From DATARH01 sp963778385 (GTDB taxonomy: Bacteria > Pseudomonadota > Alphaproteobacteria > ATCC43930 > CGMCC-115725): a stretch of 64,000 nt of DNA. Position numbers and translations under genes: made by a program. The stretch covers positions 186,001 to 250,000 of the forward strand of contig CAVZUA010000002.1 of assembly GCA_963778385.1 (NCBI GenBank), read 5' to 3'. Below, piece by piece: positions 56,803-64,000 of this stretch. Each line of letters opens with the position of its first letter. Positions within the stretch are counted from its first letter, which is position 1. A model generated the notes under the pieces. The model was not told where the DNA came from. It saw only the letters and a list, made by a program, of their open reading frames with translations, and ran no database searches.

Positions 56803-58095
56803 ATGACGGACATTCGCAAGCGCGGCGGCGGTGGCGGCAGGCTCACCCGACGGCGCTTGGTCGGCTGGGGCGCGGCGAGCGGCGCGCTGGCTTTTGGCGG
56901 CACGATGCTTTCCCCGGGACCGTGGCGCATCGCCATCGCCGAGACCAAACCCTACAAATTCGGCAGCATCCATTCGCTGACCGGCCCTGGCGCGCCGGTC
57001 GGCAAGACCGCGCTGGTCGGAATCCAGATGGCGGTCGACCGCATCAACAAGGCGGGCGGCATCAAGGGCCGGCCGATCACCCTCATCGTCGAGGACGACG
57101 AGACCAAGCCCGATGTCGGGCGCCGCAAGGCCGAGAAACTGCTGGTCGAGGACAAGGTCGACGTCCATGTCGGCGGCGAGATTTCCAGCATCTGCCTCGC
57201 CTGCATGCCGGTCTACGACGACCAGCAGGTACTCAACATGATCACCGTGTGCCTCGACACCACGATCACCACCTCGAAATGCAGCCGCTACACCTTCCGG
57301 CCGTTTGATTACGCCCCGGCGCAGGCGGTGGCGTTCGCGCCGTATCTGGTCAAGAACCTCGGCAAGAAGTGGCACATCCTCTACGCCGATTATTCCTGGG
57401 GCCAGTCGACCCGCGACGCCTACGCCAACGAGATCAAAAAACTCGGCGGCGCGGTCGTCGGCACTACCGGCATTCCGATCGGCACCGCCGACATGACGCC
57501 GTTCCTGTCGAAGATCAACGGTGATTTCGACGGGCTGTTCGCGATCTTCTTCGGCGCCGACGGCGTCACCATCGGCAACCAGGCATTCGATCTCGGCCTC
57601 ACCAAGAAATACAAATGGGCCGGCGACGGCGCGATATGCGAATCGACCAACCTGCCCGGCCTCGGCAAGAAGATCGACGGCTTCACCGGGATCAACCGCT
57701 ACGTCCCGATCCTGGAAGCCCCGCTCAACACGCCGTACCACAAGGAATTCTTCGACGAGGCGGTGGTCCGGCTGAAGAAGATCGACCCGTCGGGCCCCCT
57801 GCCCGACCGCTATGTCCAATCGAATTTCGAGGCGGTCAACGCGCTGAAGCTCGGCATCGAGAACTCCGGGTTTCAGGGCCGCGACGACACGATGAAACTG
57901 ATCACGGCGCTCGAAGGGCTCGAAATGAAGGAGGGGCCCGACTTCCCGCAAGGCGACAAGACGTTGCGTAAGGAAGACCACCAGGCCTTCGTGCGCGAAT
58001 TCATCTTCGAGGTGGCGGACGGCAAGTATCACGTCAAGGACGTGGTGCCGAAGGAAAAGACGATCGTCCCGCCGGCCTGCACCTTCGCCGCCTAG
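56803..58095 (+). CDS. Liv-type ABC transporter substrate-binding protein (Tat-exported)
   Basis: 430-aa periplasmic receptor of the branched-chain amino-acid/amide type. Seen: a twin-arginine signal (LTRRRLVGWGAASGALAF), then FGSIHSLTGPGAPVGKTALVG, MAVDRINKAGGIKGRPI and VDVHVGGEISSICLACMP, typical of the fold. The following genes encode a full ABC transporter, so this is its receptor. Liv-type receptors bind amino acids, amides, urea or aromatic acids; the ligand is unknown. ATG 56803 was chosen with GGGGGAGGG upstream. Confidence 0.9.
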   Translation: MTDIRKRGGGGGRLTRRRLVGWGAASGALAFGGTMLSPGPWRIAIAETKPYKFGSIHSLTGPGAPVGKTALVGIQMAVDRINKAGGIKGRPITLIVEDDETKPDVGRRKAEKLLVEDKVDVHVGGEISSICLACMPVYDDQQVLNMITVCLDTTITTSKCSRYTFRPFDYAPAQAVAFAPYLVKNLGKKWHILYADYSWGQSTRDAYANEIKKLGGAVVGTTGIPIGTADMTPFLSKINGDFDGLFAIFFGADGVTIGNQAFDLGLTKKYKWAGDGAICESTNLPGLGKKIDGFTGINRYVPILEAPLNTPYHKEFFDEAVVRLKKIDPSGPLPDRYVQSNFEAVNALKLGIENSGFQGRDDTMKLITALEGLEMKEGPDFPQGDKTLRKEDHQAFVREFIFEVADGKYHVKDVVPKEKTIVPPACTFAA

Positions 58096-58883
58096 GTGAG
58101 CGCCGATAGCCTACTCGCGGCGCCGTCCCGGCAAATCGCGGACGGCGCCACGGAGCCGTTGCTGCGCACGGTCGGGCTGACCATCAAATTCGGCGGGCTG
58201 ACCGCGCTCAACAATGTCGATTTCGCGATCGAGCGCGAGGAAATCCGCGCCATCATCGGCCCCAACGGTGCCGGCAAGAGCACCTTCTTCAATTGTCTGA
58301 CCGGCGTGCTGCGGCCGACCGCCGGCACAATTCTGTTCGCAGGCGGCGACATCACCGGGCTGCCGCCCGATCGCATCTCGCAAAAGGGGATCGCCCGCTC
58401 CTACCAGATCACCAACGTCCTGCCCAACGCGACGGCGCTGGAGAATGTCCGCATCGCCGCGCAGTCGCGCCGGCACAGCTGGAGCCTGCTGACGCATCAC
58501 CGCGCCTATCGCGACATCATCGAGAAGGCCGAGCAGGCGCTCAATTCGGTCGGCCTGCTGCCGAAGGCGGCGGAGCTCGCCGCCAATCTCTCGCATGGCG
58601 AGCAGCGCACGTTGGAGATCGCGATCGCGCTGGCGACCGAGCCGCAACTGCTGTGTCTCGACGAGCCGACCGCCGGGATGAGCGCCGCGGAAACGCACGA
58701 GACGATGACGCTGATCCGCAGCATCACCCAGCATCTGACGATCCTTATCGTCGAACACGACATGCAGGTCGTCATGGGGCTGGCGCACCAAATCACCGTG
58801 CTCCATTACGGCGAGGTGCTGGCCGAGGGAACGCCGGCGGAAATCCAGGCGAACCCGCGGGTGCTCGAGGTCTATCTCAAGAC

Positions 58884-58887
<4 letters not shown>
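58096..58887 (+). CDS. livG: ABC transporter ATP-binding protein LivG
   Basis: 263-aa ATPase. Seen: Walker A IGPNGAGKSTFFN, the Q-loop region, signature LSHGEQRTLEIA, Walker B LLCLDEPTAGMS and the H-loop IVEHDM. GTG 58096 directly follows the receptor stop. LivG couples ATP hydrolysis to transport through LivHM. Confidence 0.93.
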
Positions 58888-59642
<755 letters not shown>

Positions 59643-59664
59643 GGGGCGTTTGATGCGGGCCTTA

Positions 59665-59767
59665 CCCCCACCCCGACCCTCCCCCGCCAGCGGGGGAGGG
59701 GGAAGGCAGACGCCGCCGCTCCAAACGCTCTCCCTCCCCCGCTGGCGGGGGAGGGTCGGGGTGGGGG
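59665..59767. repeat. perfect 36-nt inverted repeat
   Basis: Arms at 59665-59700 and 59732-59767 are exact reverse complements with a 31-nt loop, and each arm itself contains the CCCTCCCCCG palindrome seen at 51917. It lies between livF and livH in the operon, where it may stabilise or attenuate the mRNA. Confidence 0.85.
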
Positions 59768-59800
59768 TGCGCCCGCACCGCTCTCTGCGAAGCTAGTCAC

Positions 59801-60673
59801 ATGGAAATTCCGCTCGACCAGATCCTGATCCAGACGATCAACGGCGTCGTCACCGGGATGATCCTGGCGCTGGTGGCGTCGGGGCTGACGTTGATTTTCG
59901 GCATCATGGACGTGGTCAATTTCGCGCATGGCGAGCTGTTCATGCTCGGCGCCTATGTCGGCGTGCTGACGCTGGCGGCGACCGGCAATTTCTGGGTCGC
60001 GCTGATCGTCGCGAGCGTGGTGATCGGGCTTTTGGGCGCGGTCATCTACATGACCACCTTGCGACCGCTGATCGGCCGCGATCCGCTGACGACGATCCTC
60101 GCGACGTTCGGCGTGTCGCTGGTGCTGCAAAATTACGCGCTGTGGCAGTTCGGCCCGGTAGCCCGCAAGATCCAGGAGCCGATCACCGCCTCGTTCACCC
60201 TCTTCTATCTCGATTATCCCTGGTACCGGCTGGCGATCGCCGCGATGGCGGCGGCGATCATGGGCGGACTGTGGCTGTTCCTCAAATACGGCACCTACGG
60301 CATCTGGATCCGCGCCACCACCCAGGACCGGGTGATGGCGCAGGCAATGGGCATTCCGGTGCCGTGGGTGCTTGCCGGCGTATTCGCGATCGGCTCGGCG
60401 ATGGCGGCGGCGAGCGGTGTGCTGTTCGGCCCGCTGGTCGGGGTGCACTCGCAGATGGGCACGAGCTGGGTGCTGCGCGCCTTTATCGTCGTCGTGGTCG
60501 GCGGGATGGGCAGCCTCGGCGGGTCGATCGCCGCGGCGATCTTTATCAGCCTGCTGGAGGCGTACGCCTCGCTCTGGCTCAGCCCGGCCCAGGCGGTGAT
60601 CGTGTCGTTCATGGTGCTGATCCTGACCCTGCTGTTCCGGCCCACCGGCCTCTTCGTGCCGACGCCCAAATGA
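59801..60673 (+). CDS. livH: ABC transporter permease LivH
   Basis: 290-aa permease with about eight helices of the LivH type: TLIFGIMDVVNFAHGELFM and GGMGSLGGSIAAAIF are the conserved segments, and EAYASLWLSP is near the C-terminus. Together with LivM it forms the membrane channel. Lies 158 nt after livF because of the inverted repeat. Confidence 0.92.
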   Translation: MEIPLDQILIQTINGVVTGMILALVASGLTLIFGIMDVVNFAHGELFMLGAYVGVLTLAATGNFWVALIVASVVIGLLGAVIYMTTLRPLIGRDPLTTILATFGVSLVLQNYALWQFGPVARKIQEPITASFTLFYLDYPWYRLAIAAMAAAIMGGLWLFLKYGTYGIWIRATTQDRVMAQAMGIPVPWVLAGVFAIGSAMAAASGVLFGPLVGVHSQMGTSWVLRAFIVVVVGGMGSLGGSIAAAIFISLLEAYASLWLSPAQAVIVSFMVLILTLLFRPTGLFVPTPK

Positions 60674-61623
60674 GCCAGCGCCGCTTTTTCATCTACTGGA
60701 CGGGATTTGTCGTCATCGTCGCCCTGCTGGCGGTGGCGCCGCTGGTGCTGCCCGAGTTCTGGCGGCGGTTCCTCACCGAGATCTTGATCTGGGGCCTGCT
60801 GGCGATGTCGTCCGACATCCTGATCGGCTACACCGGGATGGTGTCGTTTGGGCATTCGGCGTTTTTCGGGCTCGGCATGTACGGCGCGGCGGCGGCGCTG
60901 CTGACCACGAGTCCGCCGAATTTATGGGCGGCACTGCTTTATGGGCTGCTGATGGCGGCGGCGGTCGCGGCGTTTGTCGCCTATTTCTCGACCCGGCTGC
61001 GCGACATCTATTTCGCGATCACGACGCTCATCTTCTCGCAGATTTTCTACGTCATCATCTTCACCTCGACCGCCTGGACCGGCGGCGAGAATGGCCTCAC
61101 CTTCACCCGGCCGCGCTTCGCGATCCCGTATCTCTTCACGCTGCGCTTTACGCCGGCGGTGCTGCACTGGTTCGTGCTGGCGATCGTCATGCTGTCTTAT
61201 CTGCTGCTGCGCCGCATCACCCAGTCGCCGTTCGGAATGGTGCTGCAATCGATCCGCGAGAACGAGGCCCGCACCCGCGCCATCGGCTACGCCGTCGAGC
61301 GCTACAAGATCGCCGCGGTCATGCTGTCGGGGCTGTTCGCCGGCCTCGCCGGTGTCCTCTACGCGATCCAAAACCAGTTCGCCGCGCCCGATTTCGTGTT
61401 CTTTGTCGTGTCCGGCGAGGTGGTGATCTACAACGTTATCGGCGGCATCGGAACACTGGTCGGGCCTATCCTCGGCGCCGCCTTCTTCCTGCTGCTGCGC
61501 GAGGGGTTCTCGCGCTTTTTCACCGAATACTATCTGATCCCGCTCGGCGCGATCTTTATCGCCATGGTGATCTTCATGCCGCGCGGCCTGCTCGGCTTTG
61601 CGCGCCGCTGGCTCAACAGCTGA
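60670..61623 (+). CDS. livM: ABC transporter permease LivM
   Basis: 317-aa permease: the signature GYTGMVSFGHSAFFGLGMY near residue 55, ENEARTRAIGYAVERYK cytoplasmic loop, and GGIGTLVGPILGAAFF. ATG 60670 overlaps the LivH stop by 4 nt. Last gene of the transporter operon; the next gene is on the other strand. Confidence 0.92.
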   Translation: MSQRRFFIYWTGFVVIVALLAVAPLVLPEFWRRFLTEILIWGLLAMSSDILIGYTGMVSFGHSAFFGLGMYGAAAALLTTSPPNLWAALLYGLLMAAAVAAFVAYFSTRLRDIYFAITTLIFSQIFYVIIFTSTAWTGGENGLTFTRPRFAIPYLFTLRFTPAVLHWFVLAIVMLSYLLLRRITQSPFGMVLQSIRENEARTRAIGYAVERYKIAAVMLSGLFAGLAGVLYAIQNQFAAPDFVFFVVSGEVVIYNVIGGIGTLVGPILGAAFFLLLREGFSRFFTEYYLIPLGAIFIAMVIFMPRGLLGFARRWLNS

Positions 61624-61626
61624 TCC

Positions 61627-62190
61627 TCATTCGGCGGGCGCAACCTCGTCGTGGGTCGAGACGGACGCCATCGTTTCAAACACGCCGTCGCGCCGGACCA
61701 ACGCGTGAAACAGCGCCGCCGCGACATGCATCAGGACCAGGCCGAAAAACGCGAAGGCCAGGTAGAAATGGGCGTCCCAGAGCCAGGTATGCAGACTGTC
61801 GTTCTGCGGCAGGATCGCCGGAAGGTACATGCCGCCGAACACCACGACCGGGTACGCGGCCGCCGAGAGCATTGCCCAGCCGATCAGCGGCATGCCGATC
61901 ATCAGGGCATACAGCGCATAATGCGACAGGTGTGCCGCGAGCTTCATCGGCTCGGGCAGGTCGGGCGGCAACGCCGGCGCGCCGTAGCGCAGACGCACCG
62001 CCAGGCGGATCAGCGCAAGTACCAGAATGGCGATGCCGAGCGATTTGTGGATCGCAACGAGAGACAGGAATTTCGGCGCCACGGTGGACACCATGCCGAC
62101 ACCGATAAAGAGCATCGCCAGAATGGATATGGCCATCAGCCAATGCAGCAGGCGTTGCAGCGGGGTAAAGCGTTGGCGGATGCCGATCAT
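61627..62190 (-). CDS. cytochrome b561
   Basis: 187-aa four-helix membrane protein of the b561 type (YodB group). Seen: RFTPLQRLLHWLMAISI with the first heme His, VAIHKSLGIAILVLALIRL with the second, and LSHYALYALMIGMPLIGW and FVAHFYLAF-like HFYLAFAFFGLVLMHVAAA with the others. It moves electrons from quinol to the periplasm. ATG 62190 overlaps the stop of the peroxidase gene, so the pair is one unit. Confidence 0.9.
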   Translation of the reverse strand: MIGIRQRFTPLQRLLHWLMAISILAMLFIGVGMVSTVAPKFLSLVAIHKSLGIAILVLALIRLAVRLRYGAPALPPDLPEPMKLAAHLSHYALYALMIGMPLIGWAMLSAAAYPVVVFGGMYLPAILPQNDSLHTWLWDAHFYLAFAFFGLVLMHVAAALFHALVRRDGVFETMASVSTHDEVAPAE

Positions 62191-63233
62191 GGCTTCGTGC
62201 CCGTTGTCGTCCGAGGGTAGTCCTTGGCCTCGGATGTGCGCAAGTCGTAGGACCTCATGTAAGCGGCCGAGCGCGCCGCCGGGAACGGGTCGTCCGATGT
62301 CCGAATCCCGGTTGGCAGGACGGCGGGATCGAAGTTGATGTCGCGGCATGGGCCGTCGCGTTCCGCCTCGATTTTTTGGACGACCAGCGTGCCGACCTCG
62401 ACGGTGCGGCGGTCTTGCGGCCACGCCTTGGCCGGGTCGGCGGTAGCATCGCCCGGATTGGCGATCGTCACCACCATGGTCCAGCGTTGCGGCGCGCCGG
62501 CGACGCGCTGCGCGATCTCCCCTTCGAGGTAATCGGGGCCACGCTTGGCAAGATCTTCGGGTGAGATCGAGACCGGTTGCGCCGCCGGCAGCAGCGACCA
62601 GCGCACCACGCGCTCGGTGCCGGCCTTGTCCACGAACACGAAGCTATTGAGGCTGTTGAACCGATCTTCCGCGTAACTGTCGGTCCACGGCGCGTTCGTG
62701 GCCCAGTCGCCGAATGCCGCGAATTCCGGATGCGCCGCGATGAAATCCTTCATCGCATTCGCATCCTTGCTCGCCGACGCAAGCAGGAGATCGTGGAAGC
62801 CTTGCGGTGTGGAGACCGGGAAGATCGGGGGATCGATCGTGGCACTGCGCCATTCCTGGCCGTCCGGCGTCGCGATCCGCATGCCCAAGCCGCGCACGCG
62901 AACCGTCGCATCCGGTGCGTTCGCATCCGCGGTCGCAAGGTTGAAGCGCCCGAGCACCGGATACTGCCCGCGAGCGAAAACCTGGGCCTTGGACAACTCG
63001 GATCCAGCCCCGTTCGCTTCGAACGCGCCGGTAAAACAGATGCCCTTGGCATGGTTGCGGCGATGGCCGAGTGACGGCCCGGCGGCAGGGGCCAGCGCAT
63101 CCACCAGCCGGGTCGGCGTGAGACGCTGAGGCGAAAACCAGCCCGCCGTATAGGCAAAGACCGCGGCGCCGGCGGCAATGACGACGGCGATCAGCGCCAA
63201 CGATCCAAGCACGGGGCGGTGAGGCTCGGGCAT
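62187..63233 (-). CDS. catalase-family peroxidase (SrpA-like)
   Basis: 348-aa protein of the catalase-related peroxidase group, shorter than true catalases. Seen: an N-terminal membrane anchor (GSLALIAVVIAAGAAVFAYTA), the heme-side HAKGICFTGAFEANG (catalytic His with the family's pattern), GRFNLATADANAPDATVRV and the C-terminal ARSAAYMRSYDLRTSEAKDY with the proximal Tyr. Likely exported or anchored in the periplasm. Coupled to the b561 gene, so peroxide would be reduced with electrons from the quinone pool. Confidence 0.88.
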   Translation of the reverse strand: MPEPHRPVLGSLALIAVVIAAGAAVFAYTAGWFSPQRLTPTRLVDALAPAAGPSLGHRRNHAKGICFTGAFEANGAGSELSKAQVFARGQYPVLGRFNLATADANAPDATVRVRGLGMRIATPDGQEWRSATIDPPIFPVSTPQGFHDLLLASASKDANAMKDFIAAHPEFAAFGDWATNAPWTDSYAEDRFNSLNSFVFVDKAGTERVVRWSLLPAAQPVSISPEDLAKRGPDYLEGEIAQRVAGAPQRWTMVVTIANPGDATADPAKAWPQDRRTVEVGTLVVQKIEAERDGPCRDINFDPAVLPTGIRTSDDPFPAARSAAYMRSYDLRTSEAKDYPRTTTGTKP

Positions 63234-63371
63234 GCGGCTCCTCCCATCCGAATATAGCGAGCCAGGCCACCCGTTACGAAGCCTTTCAACCGCAGATGCC
63301 GCCGCGGTATACGACGCAAGGAACTCTCTCCCTCAGCCCCCTGAAATCCGGCCCCTCGTAAAACCAGGCAG

Positions 63372-64000
63372 ATGAGCGAATATTCTCTCGGCATCGATAT
63401 CGGCGGCACGTTTACCGATCTCGTCATCCATGATCACCACAGCGGCCGCCGCTGGGGCTGCAAGGTATTGACGACGCATGCCGATCCGCAGCAAGGCGTC
63501 GTCGCCGGCGTTCGCACGATCCTCGCCGAAAGCGGGCTCGACCCGCGCGGCATCAGCCGCGTCGTGCATGCGACGACGCTGTTCACCAACGCGCTGATCG
63601 AGCGCAAAGGCGCGCCAACGGGACTGCTGGTCACCGCCGGATTTCGCGACATGATCGAGATCGGCCGCGAGCGCAAATACGACCTCTATGATATCGGCAT
63701 CGAAAACCCGCCGCCGCTCGTGCCGCGCAACCTGCGGCTCGATGTCAGCGAGCGGATGCGGGCCGACGGCAGCGTCGTCGAGCCGCTCGACGAGGCACAA
63801 CTCTTGCGCCAGGTCGATGTGCTGCGCGCCGCCGGGGTGACGTCGGTCGCGCTGGTATTTCTGCACGCCTACGCCAATCCGGCGCATGAAGAGCAGGCCG
63901 CGCGCGCTATCGCGGCGCACGCACCGGAGTTGTTCGTCACGCCGTCGCATCAGGTGGTGCGCGAAATCCGCGAGTACGAGCGCGCCTCGACCACGGTCGC
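63372..64000 (+). CDS. hyuA: hydantoinase/oxoprolinase HyuA subunit, partial at window end
   Basis: First 209 residues of a HyuA-type ATP-dependent amidohydrolase subunit, cut by the right window edge. Seen: GIDIGGTFTDLVIHD, the phosphate-binding start of the family, VVHATTLFTNALIERKGAPTG, and RERKYDLYDIGIENP. These enzymes open hydantoins, 5-oxoproline or related rings, or carboxylate ketones, with a HyuB partner expected to follow. ATG 63372 fits the family start. Confidence 0.9.
   Translation, partial: MSEYSLGIDIGGTFTDLVIHDHHSGRRWGCKVLTTHADPQQGVVAGVRTILAESGLDPRGISRVVHATTLFTNALIERKGAPTGLLVTAGFRDMIEIGRERKYDLYDIGIENPPPLVPRNLRLDVSERMRADGSVVEPLDEAQLLRQVDVLRAAGVTSVALVFLHAYANPAHEEQAARAIAAHAPELFVTPSHQVVREIREYERASTTV

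Overview
The window is a high-GC chromosomal segment of an alphaproteobacterium, probably of Rhodospirillales or Hyphomicrobiales type. The rRNA operon has the order 16S, tRNA-Ile(GAT), tRNA-Ala(TGC), 23S, 5S, tRNA-fMet, which is usual in that class. An NDUFS4-like complex I subunit, a Liv-type ABC operon, CaiB/MaoC genes and a HyuA-type gene fit the same picture. The genus cannot be read from the sequence alone.

Region 1 (1-12604) is one plus-strand operon for building or decorating a surface glycan. It encodes a family 2 glycosyltransferase carrying five tandem copies of a ~145-residue module, a family 4 glycosyltransferase, a protein of unknown function, a sulfotransferase-like protein, a phytanoyl-CoA-type dioxygenase, a methyltransferase with a helical-repeat tail, and a TPR protein with a DUF1796-like C-terminus. 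Four consecutive genes begin with the same small module, which ties very different chemistries to one product. This is the best candidate for an undescribed system here. Region 2 (12745-13969) holds two small genes, tRNA-Pro, the complex I subunit and tRNA-Arg.

Region 3 (about 13970-31240) is phage-derived. A plus-strand early module of tightly coupled small genes includes a Fe-S PD-(D/E)XK nuclease, an ADP-ribosyltransferase-like protein and an SbcC-like ATPase. A minus-strand module encodes a tail and fibre (tape-measure-like protein, hub-like proteins, a fibre with an S74-type chaperone end). No integrase, terminase, portal or capsid gene is visible, so it is a remnant or a partial element. 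Region 4 (32044-37561) is the rRNA operon on the minus strand, with a recognisable promoter.

Region 5 (37650-49313) carries a DmsABC-like molybdoenzyme operon whose catalytic subunit is broken by a frameshift and a nonsense codon, and which is preceded by an orphan TAXI receptor. Then come a threonine aldolase, a MaoC/CoA-transferase pair, a ParDE-like toxin-antitoxin pair, and a UGSC-family protein with an in-frame UGA in the motif U-G-S-C (a probable selenoprotein) beside a conserved partner gene. Region 6 (49385-64000) has a broken acetyltransferase, a ThDP enzyme, a CorA-like channel, and a three-gene operon of a Tes-like radical SAM enzyme with an Lgt-like membrane protein. It continues with a complete Liv ABC operon, a cytochrome b561/catalase-like peroxidase pair and the start of a hydantoinase gene.

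Several otherwise intact genes are broken by single-base changes (near 1320, 3862, 17940, 41752 and 49917, and possibly 31225). These may be real lesions or base-calling errors, and raw reads would settle it.
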